A stretch of DNA of 64,000 bases, taken from assembly GCA_009809945.1 (NCBI GenBank), contig WTPW01000080.1, positions 126,505-190,504 of the forward strand, given 5' to 3'. The position numbers and the translations under genes were made by a program. This document shows, piece after piece, positions 22,101 through 32,318 of the stretch (position 1 is its first letter; every line of letters begins with the position of its first letter). The notes beneath the pieces are model-generated. The model was not told the DNA's origin. It saw nothing but the letters and a program-made list of their open reading frames with translations, and did not search any database. This DNA is from Gigaspora margarita. Lineage: Eukaryota; Glomeromycota; Glomeromycetes; Diversisporales; Gigasporaceae.

Positions 22101-25100
22101 TGTAATAGTAGTAACAGGTGGCTCTATTAAACAACGATCCTTAAAGCGAAAATTATTATTTTTTTTTTTTTGAAAATCTTTTTGAATTTTATGATTTTTC
22201 CTTTTTTTTCGTCCTTGTGATGCATGTAACGGTTTTTGAAGCTGCTCCGAAATTGCTGGTATCTCATTCTCAAAAAGTTGCTTCGAAATTGCTGGTATCT
22301 CATTTTCAAAATCTACATCATATTTGCCAAAACCTTCATCATTAGTTATTACCTGATTTTGATCATCTATTAGTTCTTTAGGTCCAAATAATAAATCGGC
22401 GTAGTCGTCTTCAGTTTGCCCATCCGACAGTACAAACTTCTTAATAAGTAGTTTAATCGTGGGGTAAATTAGATTAAATGTAGAATAATTCGAACTAGAA
22501 AATACAGTGGTGGCTTCATAAAATGGTTTTAGTAATAGGATAAGTTTATCCAACAATTGCCATTCATTTTCGGTTAAGTTTATTAGCTTTAGGTATTCAC
22601 CATCAAGTCGATCAGATCNTTCTGGTTCAGATGGCAACATAATTATAAGATAATCTATTGCTTTTCTTAACTCCTTAAGTCAGATCCAAGCCAAATATGA
22701 AGAATTCCATCTTGTGGATATATCATCAGTTATTTTGTAAATAGTTTGGTATCGACATTGTTCTTGTGCATCTTTGAGACGTTCAGTTTGCTTGGGGCTT
22801 TGAGAAAAAAAAAGAATTAAGTTTTTTGCTCGTTTAATAAGTTGTGCCGCAGGTTTAAGACCTTTTAATACACTTAATTGAAGCATATGAGCTGAGCAAG
22901 CTAATCGTACAATATTATCCATTAAATTAATTGCCTTTTTAATATTCGCACCATTATCAGTTGTGATACAAAAAACTTTTTCAGTTAGCCCCCATTCAGT
23001 GATAACTTTTTCGAGTGCATTTTTAATATTCTCAGCTGTATACGGTGAAGGAAGTGGTTGAATTGTTAATAAGGCCTTCTTTAGTACAAAATTTGAACCA
23101 ATCCAAGTTGCCGTCACTCCAATATACTCTTCATTTGTTCTCGAACTCCATAAATCTGTTGTTAAGTTAACAAACCCACCATTTACAACTATATCAAATA
23201 ATTGTTCATGACTCCAATCATGAGCTTGGTTAATTTTTTTTTTATACTTAATTCACAGGGAATTTTAAATCCAGGTTCCATATCATTCAAAAGTCGACGA
23301 AAAGCTCCACAATATAAAATATTTAGAGGTTGATAGTCTTCAATTACAAATTCAACCAACTCTCGTGTGAGTTTTTCTTGCCGTCGTTTAGTGATAATAT
23401 GCATAGCTTTAATGATTGTTCCAGTACTTGTTCCATCAGGATGATCTTTATCTATTCAATGTTTGGTCCAAAGGTGACCGAGCATATTTCCCGTTGATGA
23501 ATTATGAGTATATTTAACTGATATGTTTTTCTCTTTGCAGAGTTGGCAAACATCAAAAAGTCCATCCTTTGTTTTTTGGGTTTAAAATAGTCCCTTGCAA
23601 TACTATGATTGCTTCTTTTTCATTTTTTTGTTAGTTCTTTTTCAAGAGATTCTTTGTCTTGAGCTTTTTCGAGAGATTCTTTGTCTTGAGGTTGTTTGAG
23701 AGATTCTTTGTCTTGAGGTTGTTCATCTCTAAAATATTCATTATCCATCGGTGGCTCTTCACCTTCAAATGATTCTCCATAAACTGAAGAGAGCGTATCA
23801 TCATTAAACATATAATCAGACATAATTATCTACTATTTAGTTCTTTCTAACTTTATTAAATTAACCTTTAAAGATATATTTACTTTAATACTGTAATTAC
23901 AATTTGCTAAAAATATCGCTAATTTAAAACTATTATGCTATACCTGTAATTTTAGACCGTGTTTTTTCAGGCTAAAAAGGTTTGGATTCCCAGGATTGCC
24001 AAAAAAAGTATTATTGAATATGAAGAAAGAGATTTGCAAGATGGTTAAAATCCTGCCTTTGTTATGATACACTTGCTTGTGTGTTTTTTCGCAGGTGACA
24101 ATTTGTGGTCAACAGTTTGTGGGCAACAACTTGTAGGCAACAACTTGTGGGCAACGACTTGTGGGCAATGACTTGTAGGTGACAGTTGTAAGCAATAGTT
24201 GTGGGCGACAACTTGTTTGGTGATAGCTTGTAGATAACGTTTGTAGACACAGCTTGTGGGTGACAATTTGTTGGTCGATAACTTGTGATCAATGATAGCT
24301 GGTAGACAATAGCTAATGTGAAGGTTGGCGGCAGCTAGTGGACAATAAGTTTGTATAATAGAATGCACTTCTTAAATTGTGTTCTTAGACAATTTAACTT
24401 TCAATGATTGATAACGATAATAGATCCTTTTATGTATCTATTACTAATCGGGTATATCAACTTGAGCATTACGCGTTGGACATTGTCTTTATGCATTATC
24501 TTATAATCACTACTATCACTAATTTAATCATCGATTATCTATTAACCGGATACCCAGATCAGCCGTATACCTGGATCAGCTGTATACCTGGATCAACTGT
24601 ATACCCATATTTATCCGTTTAATAACCGGTCATCCACATATTGAAATGTAAACTGGTCTTATTAAATTATGAACCGGTTGGTAATTTTTCGGGCTGGGTC
24701 ACCAGTTAAATGGTTATTCGAGTGAAAGGTTGGAACCCTAATAGTAAGTAGTTTTCTATTAATCTTATATAAATATGCATAACTATAAATATTATAATAC
24801 CTGTGTCTTTTAATACAGGACAATATTAGCAGTGCAATGGAAGAATTGCTTGAAATTAATAAAAATGCTGACGATCAAATGATGCAAGATGCATGCTATG
24901 CAAGACTTAATGAAGATCATTCTAATAAAATGAAGCAAATTGAAGAGTCAAAAAATAGATGGAATGGTTATTGGGATAAAGTTTTACAGAGCAAAGTAAA
25001 ATGTTTTTTTTTATTTTACATTTTAATCTGTTATGAATATTAATTACAATTTATTTTGCAGGCTCGCCTCCAATATAGGGTTAGACGTGCTAATGATATA

Positions 25101-26229
25101 TGAAAAATAAAGAGTGCAATGGTTAATATTCTTGGAAAAGTGAGTATTGGTGATGCTTCCGAACAAAGGGCCTCTAAGAAAGAAATTTTAGCTTGGAAAA
25201 CAAGTCCTGCATTGCTTGAAGCAAAGACTAAATTATGGAAGCCAGTAGATTTGTCAGAAGATGCTGACCCTCAAGACACCTATATACGTCACATTAGGAT
25301 TGAAGTGTGGAGAAACCATCATTCAAAAATTAATCAAGAGTTTGCAATTGCAGTAATTGAAATGATGTTTGATCCAGCAATCACCACTACTAGTCTTACT
25401 GGTGATGATATCGATGCATTTATGCAAGCTCGAACCATGAAAATTACGCAAATGAAAAATGAGGTATATAGAATTATGAGTTCAGCAAGTGCTAGACGTG
25501 GTACAATTAACACTGAAACAGGCACTCTATACTGTGGACATGGATTACGATCTGAGCAAGTATATTTTTTGCTTAAGCTCGGGTTTTTCTGTAAAAGGAG
25601 CTTTCGATTTTTCTAATTTTTGAGGTAGCGAAAGATAAGTTTTATTAATTGACACTTTGCTTTTATACATTTTTTTGTTATACTAATTATTCTAATTTGG
25701 ATTCTATTAGTTTTCTCGCCATTTTTCCTGCTACTGATTATTCTTGAGCTATTGTCGGGTATGTTTTTCTTTCTTTTGCCTATTTTTAACATCCTTATAT
25801 TATTAAAAATTCTTTTTTTTCCTATTTTGCTCTGAAATCTAAGCATCATGGGAATATTTTCTTTGCATTTGGTTAGGAAATTATGCATGTTTTCAGTTCG
25901 GTTACGATATAAGTCAATCGTATTACATTTGGTCTCGGACTCTTGATTATAGTTCATTTTACCGCAACAATACCATGTTTTAATCGTACTGTGTCTAGTA
26001 CTTAATAGAATTTTAACAAGATAATTATTGATTAAAAAATTTTTATTTTCAAATTTAGAATGAACCTGTTGATCAACTATTAGAAGATTGTTCCAATTAC
26101 TATTCGGATACTCATTATAATGCTTTCAATTCTGATGATGATAACTATTCTCGTAGCCCATCTCCAAATACTTCTTCTGAGCATCAGTATGCATCAAAAT
26201 ATCCTGTTGCAGTTTCTTTCAAACAGTAG
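19191..26229 (+). CDS. Unknown coiled-coil protein X1, multi-exon, hAT in an intron
   Basis: Exons inferred from frame and GT-AG sites: 19191-19364, 19459-19693, 19812-19838, 19916-20117, 24819-24995, 25062-25559 and 26059-26229. Translation runs MYRNKSRTNKVISQYDIAN; a Gln/Ser-rich exon 2 (with stops unless a later acceptor is used); helical charged segments LLQKIMQYSNRSIELALENK and NADDQMMQDACYARLNEDHS (probable coiled coils); then the core ILAWKTSPALLEAKTKLW ... DADPQDTYIRHIRIEVW ... QEFAIAVIEMMFD; and a Ser/Asp-rich tail ending VAVSFKQ. An in-frame TGA at 25101-25103 interrupts it. X2 and X3 share the core, order and charged tails. Function unknown: no catalytic motif seen. Its divergent placement beside Plavaka-like genes twice suggests a transposon accessory role. 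A further copy of the first four exons (17346-18272) comes from the duplication. Confidence 0.6.
20115..20122. repeat. Left 8-bp TSD of the hAT
   Basis: ATAGTAAG directly precedes the hAT end at 20123. The same octamer follows the other end at 24741-24748. It overlaps the X1 exon 4 splice donor (exon end ..TTTATA, intron GTAAG..). Confidence 0.9.
21492..23823 (-). pseudogene. hAT-family transposase (BED finger plus dimerisation domain), broken
   Basis: In coding order: MSDYMFNDDTLSSVYGESF; three 11-residue repeats QDKESLxxxxx; a BED-type zinc finger VCQLCKEKN ... GNMLGHLWTKH; PLNILYCGAFRRLLNDMEPG; the catalytic core with CITTDNGANIKKAINLMDN and RLACSAHMLQLSVLKGL; a tandem FENEIPAIS repeat; and the C-terminal hAT dimerisation region CDPLVWWRDNSGQYP ... 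SVPATSVPSERLFSDAG ... RNRLQPDMVEQMLFLKRN. These are hallmark hAT blocks in the proper order. Stops and frameshifts near 23600, 23450, 23240, 23130 and 22660 break it, so it would need trans-supplied transposase. Some breaks may be small introns or sequencing errors, since ambiguous bases occur nearby. Confidence 0.9.
24090..24350. repeat. Degenerate minisatellite CTTGTGGGCAAC
   Basis: About 15 imperfect units of 14-18 bases (CTTGTGGGCAACRA and variants), inside the hAT upstream of its transposase start. ORFs read through it on the minus strand, but they are repeat artefacts. Confidence 0.75.
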
Positions 26230-26559
26230 TTGTTTCGTGATAGTTAGTATATAATAATGTAGCATATGTAGTAATATACGCAATTTGTAATTTGCAATTT
26301 ATAATTTGCAATTAATTTGCAATATCAATATACTATATATAATTTATATATAAATTCGGCAATATAAATCCAATTGTATAACTTAATTTTATCAATTTAT
26401 ATCATCATTGTCTATTGTTATTTTGTTGTTAAACATTTAATATTTATATATCCCGTTGTACATTATTATCTTATACATTGCGATGTTTAACGAAGCCCCT
26501 GATGTTCATTGCTTTTTTAGGTTGATCATTCATAAGGTTAATTATCCTGTTTATCATTT

Positions 26560-26654
26560 TTTTAAAAACTTCCTGATGATATAGATAACAGATAATGACT
26601 TTTTTCAACAGATAATTATCTTTAGATAAACAGATTATCTAGATCTGAACACTA
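26560..26654. repeat. Right terminal and sub-terminal repeats of the large element
   Basis: Contains GATATAGATAACAGATAA, CAGATAATTATCTTTAGATA and the terminal AGATCTGAACACTA, the inverse of the left terminus at 5909. It lies 331 bases beyond the X1 stop codon. Confidence 0.7.
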
Positions 26655-26662
26655 ATCATCCG
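26655..26662. repeat. Right 8-bp target duplication of the 20.7-kb element
   Basis: ATCATCCG, identical in sequence and orientation to 5901-5908. Confidence 0.8.
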
Positions 26663-26954
26663 GATTTGTATAGCAAACTGTGCTAATCAGCATGAAGAAC
26701 TTTCGCATTTTTCGGAAAAGCACAGGATTTTTGATGCGGCAATTGCCCAATCAGATATCATATTTTCAGCACATGATATAAACAGATGGATAATCATTGA
26801 ACTACGCAGACAATCAACAGGCATAATTCATATATTATTATTTCTATTATAGTTTAACTTCGAAGTAAGATAAGTCGCGTTTTAGAAGAATAAAACTCTT
26901 CACCCAGATTATAAACCAATTTACAAGCATAGAAACTTTATTAGAAAAGTTTTT

Positions 26955-28060
26955 AATAAGAAGTTATATGTTCTTTATTAACAGTCAGCCGATATGTCAC
27001 ATGAAAATTTTTTACATATAAAATTTATAAAAAAAAAACATATAAAATTACTATAAGCTTTGATTTCATGATGTTTCTTCCCTTACATATTAACTTAAAA
27101 TTAAATTTTTCGGGAATATAGAACAAGGGAAGAAGAAAAAATTGAGCTTAAAAATCAGATTAAAATTTCACCATTTTTGCACAAAACGTAAATGTAACTT
27201 CGCCAAAAACAAATATTTACCAATTTTAAGATGTGAAGCATATGTAAAAACATGCTCTGAACAACTTTACTTAGGCGACAGAAGTAGGTTACCTTGTAGG
27301 AAAAGTGGGTTACCTATGTACTAAAGTTAAAATTTATCGTTTTTCTTGATTGAACTTTTTTTCTTTATTAGATAACCTACTTTGGGCTCTTAAGCAAAGT
27401 TGTTCGGCATGTAATTTTACATCACATTTGGGGTTGAAACGCGCTTTTCGGACCTTTTACTAGTGAAAAATGGAGTTAAAGTTAGAAAAAAAATTTTTTT
27501 TAAAAAATTTTTTTTCTAACTTTAACCCCTATTTTTTACTAGTAAAAGGTCCGAAAAGCGCGTTTCAACCCCAAATGTGATGTAAAATTACATGCCGAAC
27601 AACTTTGCTTAAGAGCCCAAAGTAGGTTACCTAATAAAGAAAAAAAGTTCAATCAAGAAAAACGATAAATTTTAACTTTAGTACATAGGTAACCTACTTT
27701 TCTTACAAGGTAACCTACTTCCGTCGCCTAAGTAAAGTTGTTCAGAGCATGTTTTTACATTTGCTTCTCATCTTAAAATTGGTAAATATTTGTTTTTGGC
27801 GAAGTTACATTTACGTTTTGTGCAAAAACGGCAAAATTTTAATCTAATTTTTAAGCTCAATTTTTTCTTCTCCTCTTGTTCTATATTTCCGAAAAATTTA
27901 ATTTTAAGTTAATATGTAGGGGAAAAAACATCATGAAATCAAAGCTTATAGTAATTTTATATATTTTTTTTATAAATTTATATATAACAAAAAACTCAGT
28001 CATAAATAGTGTGACAAATCGGTTGACTGTTAATATTCTTAAACTTTTTTATCATATATA
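26955..28060. mobile_element. Long foldback element, ~550-base arms
   Basis: A near-perfect palindrome centred at about 27500, where GTTAGAAAAAAAATTTTTTT meets its complement. Arms extend at least from GATATGTCAC (about 26990) to its counterpart GTGACAAATCGG (about 28010). Shared arm motifs include ACAAGGGAAGAAGAAAAAAT, AGTAGGTTACC and GGGCTCTTAAGCAAAGTTG. The ORFs inside it are palindrome by-products. A relative at 29648-30681 has the same motif order. Confidence 0.85.
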
Positions 28061-28152
28061 ATCAAACAACTTCTATTAAATTAAATATCTTTTGAAGAAT
28101 ATACATATTTCGAAAACAGTCTGTAAAGGTTATAATAAAATCAACAAGTTAC

Positions 28153-28468
28153 CATAAACGGCCATATAAAAGACCCCCCATGATAGTAGATCCCCCATGT
28201 ATCATCCCCGGGTCTACAGTATAGGTTGAAATTTTTGGAAAAGATAAGAGACCCGGGTATACTAGAGAATCTAAACTGATAAAAGATCCGGGTATACTAT
28301 AGGATAAACATTTGAATAGCTTGAAAATAACATATTACTTGTACCAATATGCTATATTTATATTGCCTGGTACTGGACCCCCATCTGTACAATAGACCCC
28401 CGGGTCTACTATTGGGTTTAAAATTGAGAAAATGTAACAGACCCGGGTCTTTTATATGGCTGTTTACA
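28153..28468. mobile_element. MITE with ACCCGGGTCT repeats
   Basis: Inverted ends: CATAAACGGCCATATAAAAG on the left, and CTGTAAACAGCCATATAAAA read inward from the right. The interior carries about seven copies of AGACCCGGGTMTACTA or its complement. This is unusually GC-rich against its surroundings. No coding capacity; the target duplication is unclear. Confidence 0.75.
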
Positions 28469-28469
28469 G

Positions 28470-29045
28470 TAATTATTTAATAATAACAGATAAGAAAAAA
28501 CCAAAAAACAATGTTGAACTTTGCGAATTGAGTGGTCTAAGGAGGACCGTCCCATCATTTGTAGATTAGTTATACAATTGATAAAAGCTTTTTTTATATT
28601 GTTTTACATTACTTTTTTAGGAAGCTCACGTAGCTTAATCCTGCTATGAAAGACAAAAAGTCTTCTAAGCAAACTTGAAGTATTCAAGCTGCGCTACAAC
28701 ATATTTCTTTAATCCCAGTTAATCTTACGCTGTTATGTCGCTACCTCTTAGTAAAGTTACGTTTAAAACGTATATAGTTCAAAGTATATAACTACTTTGT
28801 TAACTAAATGTTGTATATAAAACAAAGAAAAAAAAAAGTAAAACCAAGAGGTAACGATTCAGTGAAGGTAAGATAGTATACAAGTTTATTTAAGTTTATT
28901 TAATTATTACTATATATACTGTATATATAGAAATATTCCAATTATTTTTCTGAAACTTTATTTATAATCAATAAAAATATTTAATATAGTAAATATTATT
29001 ATAGATAATTAACTATATATAGTTTTTTTTTAATATCATTTAGGT
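28470..29045. other. Non-coding stretch
   Basis: No gene recognised. It is less AT-rich around 28540-28760, with an unassigned segment (TTCAAGCTGCGCTACAAC), but has no ORF, RNA structure or terminal repeat that I can support. Confidence 0.4.
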
Positions 29046-29047
29046 TA

Positions 29048-29214
29048 GGGGCGTGCCATTTATTACGTAATATTTTTTACTTAGTAGTCTTCCTCATCTA
29101 TATATGGTGTGATCACTTTATCTAATTCAGATTACTTAATATAATATATAGATGTGATCACCATCTCTGACCATGTATCCATAGTAAAAATTACATAATA
29201 AATGGTATGCCTCT
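29048..29214. mobile_element. Foldback MITE
   Basis: Ends GCGTGCCATTTATTACGTAA and, inverted, GGCATACCATTTATTATGTA. The inner halves contain TGGTGTGATCA and its complement TGATCACCAT. About 167 bases. Shares the CATTTATTAnGTAAT end motif with 29386-29548. Confidence 0.75.
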
Positions 29215-29385
29215 TATAATAAGAATCAATGTCAATTATTTATGCATTAATTATATTAATATCTTCACTAATTATAATAGTCGTATTGTAGAGATTATGT
29301 AAAATATATGGGTTTTGAATTAAATATAAGTTGAACATATAAAAATTTTTATTATGGCATATAGTAGAAATTAGTTGATTTAGTT

Positions 29386-29548
29386 AGAGCGCTAACATTT
29401 ATTAGGTAATATTTTAGGGGGTGAGGGGTTAAGCAAAATCTTATCTTAGTTAGTTAGTTAAATTTGATTGGCTAAAATAAAATCTTACCTGGGGGTGGGG
29501 GTAAGCCCTTATAGTAAATGGATATTAGGTAATAAATGTCAGCGCCCT
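29386..29548. mobile_element. Foldback MITE related to 29048-29214
   Basis: Ends GCGCTAACATTTATTAGGTA and, inverted, GCGCTGACATTTATTACCTA, with an inner G-run/C-run pair (AGGGGGTGAGGGG, GGGGGTGGGGG). Non-coding. The strong G-runs could form unusual DNA structures. Confidence 0.7.
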
Positions 29549-29647
29549 TATATATAAACGAATTAATAAAAAAAGCTAGTTTGCATATCTTAATAACATT
29601 TAGGAAATTAATTTAAATTTAATATTTAATATCCTTCTTGTTATTAT

Positions 29648-30681
29648 CAGGCCCAGAACATGTCCCTTTCATTGTTGTCTATAATTAAAATTTTTAAAAA
29701 AACATATGAATTTACTATATAACTTTGAGCTAAGATTCTTTTAAATGTTACTTATTAACTTTAAATTAAATTTTTTGGGTATATAGAACAAGGGAAGAAG
29801 AAAAAATTGAGCTTAAAAATTGAATTAAAATTTTGTTAATTTTGCACAAACTGAAAATGTAACTTGACCAAAATCAAATATTTTCTAATTTTAACATAAG
29901 AAGTATATGTAAAAACATGTCCTGAACAACTTTACTTAGTTGACGGAAGTAGGTTATTTTGTAAGAAAAATGGGTTATCTATGTACTAAAGTTAAAATTT
30001 ATTGTATTTCTTGATTAAACTTTTTTTTCTTATTGGTAACCTACTTTGGGCTCTTAAGCAAAGTTGTTCGGCATGTAATTTTATATCACATTTGAGATTG
30101 ATTCGTGTTTTTTAGTCCTTTTACTAAATGAAAAATGGTGTTAAAGTTCGAAAAAAAAATTTTTTTCAAACTTTAACCCTATTTTTCACTTAGTAAAAGG
30201 TCCAAAAACACGAATAAATCTCAAATGTGATATAAAATTATATGCCAAACAACTTTGCTTAAGAGCCCAAAGTAGGTTACCTAATAAGAAAAAAAAGTTT
30301 AATCAAGAAATACAATAAATTTTAACTTTAGTACATAGATAACCCATTTTTCTTACAAGGTAACCTATTTCTGTTGACTAAGTAAAGTTGTTCAGGGCAT
30401 AATTTTATATATACTTTTTATGTTAAAATTGGAAAATATTTGATTTTGGTCAAGTTACATTTTTGTTTTGTACAAAATTGACAAAATTTTAATTCAATTT
30501 TTAAGCTCAATTTTTTTCTTCTCACCTTGTTCTATATACCCGAAAAATTTAATTTAAAGTTAATAAGTAATATTTAAAAGAATCTTAGCTCAAAGTTATA
30601 TAGTAAATTCATATGTTTTTTTAACAATTTTAATTATAAACAACATTTTGAACCTCTGTAAAGGGACATTTCCTGGGCCTG
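29648..30681. mobile_element. Long foldback element, 1,034 bp
   Basis: Outer ends CAGGCCCAGAACATGTCCCT and, inverted, CAGGCCCAGGAAATGTCCCT. The centre is near 30160 and the arms about 500 bases. Inner motifs (ACAAGGGAAGAAG, AAGTAGGTTA, GGGCTCTTAAGCAAAGTTG) are shared with 26955-28060. TTAT lies immediately outside both ends, too short to call a target duplication. Confidence 0.85.
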
Positions 30682-30978
30682 TTATAATTTTTTACTTTTA
30701 ATTTTTATTTTTTTTTGCTTTTTTTAATTATTTTTTATTTCTAAAAATCAATAATTTGATTGGTCAGAGCTTTTTGTAAGTGATCTGCAGGTTGTATAAC
30801 TGAGAATGGTCCCCTTGAAAATTAAGTGATAAAATATCCTTTTATTATCTCTTACTATAGAGTAGATAGTACTTCAACCGTTAAAAGAACAAACTTTTTC
30901 ACTATGATGTAGCGCAATACAGCACGAGCAACTTCAGTTTCTTGAAAAGACGTTCGCTACGAAGCTATTTTATTAGTA

Positions 30979-32037
30979 CAGTCAGGGATTTTACTAAATA
31001 TGGATAGTATCGATCATACCGTTTATGGTATGAAAATGTTGATCAGTATATAATGTCATATTTTTATTAGCCAATCAAATTACGGCTTTAAAAAATGAAA
31101 AAATTATTATTCATAGTAATATTATAACATAAATATTTATTAATAAAAATTATTAAATTTTTCCAATTTTAAAGTTATATGTAAATATGTAAGTAACTTT
31201 ATTTGGTATATAAAGTTCGATTTGCTTAGAATAAATAGCTATTATAGCTACTTTTTTACAAATATCAAATACGAAGATATCTTACCAAATATTAATTAGA
31301 ATTAAATGATTTTTATACCATTCGATTTGTTTCGTTGAGACGAATCAAATGGTATAAAAATTATTTAATTATAATTAGTAGAACACAAAATATCGCCAAA
31401 CATCTAATTTATTATTATACCAAAATATTTAAATAACATCTAATTGAGCCGAATAGAATTTTTTTTGATTATACAATAGTAAACGTATCTCTAATACGTT
31501 TTCATTTTTATTCTTTAATTCTAATATCTAAAAGAATAAAAAAAATAAAAAGTATTATCGTCAAATCTGCTTAAATTTACCTTCAAAAATAGCAAGACAA
31601 TTTTAGCAAGAGTAACAACTCTTAAACTACAGCGTACAATAATCGTAATACAAACCTGAATAAATGAATAGTATTATAAAACAATATAAATCTAAATAAA
31701 TATATGACGTTGCAAGAATATCTAAAGTACTGAGCTAAAAAAAAAAAAGGTTAAAACTAGACTAACCGTGAGTAAATAGGCAAAATTTGAAAGATTTTTT
31801 CGGGTCTCATCTACTTTTTCAAAAAAAAGGGATTATTTTGGGATCAAAACAGATTATGAGACTATAGCCTCTCTACTTTTCTTGTATAAAATTATTTGTT
31901 GCGATCAAGTAGCACAAAAAGTCAAAAGACTTTACCAAAAAATGTGATTATAAGCCAATCATCGCTCAAGGATTTCCTGTAGAACGTTTCAGAATCGATG
32001 TCTATAGTATGTCCATATTTGGTAAAATCCCTGACTA
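30979..32037. mobile_element. TA-flanked element with CAGTCAGGGATTTTAC ends
   Basis: Left end CAGTCAGGGATTTTACTAAA, right end inverted TAGTCAGGGATTTTACCAAA, flanked by TA on both sides (30977-30978, 32038-32039). 1,059 bases. An inner hairpin at 31308-31365 pairs ATACCATTCGATTTGTTTCG with its complement. No transposase ORF. The layout fits a non-autonomous Tc1/mariner-type element. Confidence 0.75.
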
Positions 32038-32318
32038 TAGTAAAGTATTGCATGATTGGAATAGTTTTTTTAAAGTTAATTTATACCTGAAAATTCTGGT
32101 TTTATACTACTATTCTATATAAATACTTGTATAACATCAATCCCAGAAATCATTGGAATTAAAAGTTCTCCATGTTGTGCCAATCAGATCTATTTATATA
32201 AAATTAAGTAGTAAGTTAGTGATATATAAAAAATTTTGTATTTTGTACAATCCGAGTCGATCCGCTGAACCGGATTCAGACCTCAGACTAGCTTAATACT
32301 ACCAAGTTTAATATTATA

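Larger units (their letters stand above)
20123..24740 (-). mobile_element. Complete hAT transposon (4,618 bp)
   Basis: Inverted ends TAGGGTTCCAA at both sides, fitting the hAT end pattern YARNG, with a perfect 8-bp target duplication ATAGTAAG. Internal features: a broken hAT transposase on the minus strand (21492-23823), tandem sub-terminal repeats (three TATACCTGGATCARCTG units near 24550-24610 and ACCYGGGTGATACAGATACC-like motifs near 20230-20310), and a TTGTGGGCAAC minisatellite (24090-24350). 20350-21490 is AT-rich without a gene. The perfect duplication implies a recent insertion, although the transposase has decayed frames. Confidence 0.9.
5909..26654. mobile_element. Large composite DNA transposon bounded by TIRs and an 8-bp TSD
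   Basis: The left end reads inward TAGTGTTCAGATCTG. The right end, read inward on the minus strand, is TTAGTGTTCAGATCTAG when one flanking base is included; the shared core is TAGTGTTCAGATCT. Both ends are followed internally by sub-terminal ATCCGGATAAT and CAGATAATTATCT motifs, and both are flanked by ATCATCCG in the same orientation. An 8-bp duplication with a TAGTG end fits hAT-type and KDZ/Zisupton-type transposition. The interval contains a Plavaka-like transposase and gene X1 in head-to-head orientation, plus later insertions (6312-10147, 14907-16399, 20123-24740). Removing those and the likely artefactual duplication leaves roughly 9 kb. That a single element spans the whole interval is an inference from the matching ends and duplication. 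Confidence 0.65.

Noticed and set aside
24045-24368. ORFs resembling a repetitive protein
   Set aside because: Translation of the CTTGTGGGCAAC minisatellite in the hAT.
20115-24748. hAT as the source of X1's function (X1 being part of the hAT)
   Set aside because: X1 exons lie on both sides of the hAT outside its target duplication, so X1 predates the insertion.
27142-28061. Small ORFs at 27142-27324 and 27876-28061
   Set aside because: They are the two arms of a palindrome, with no conserved features.
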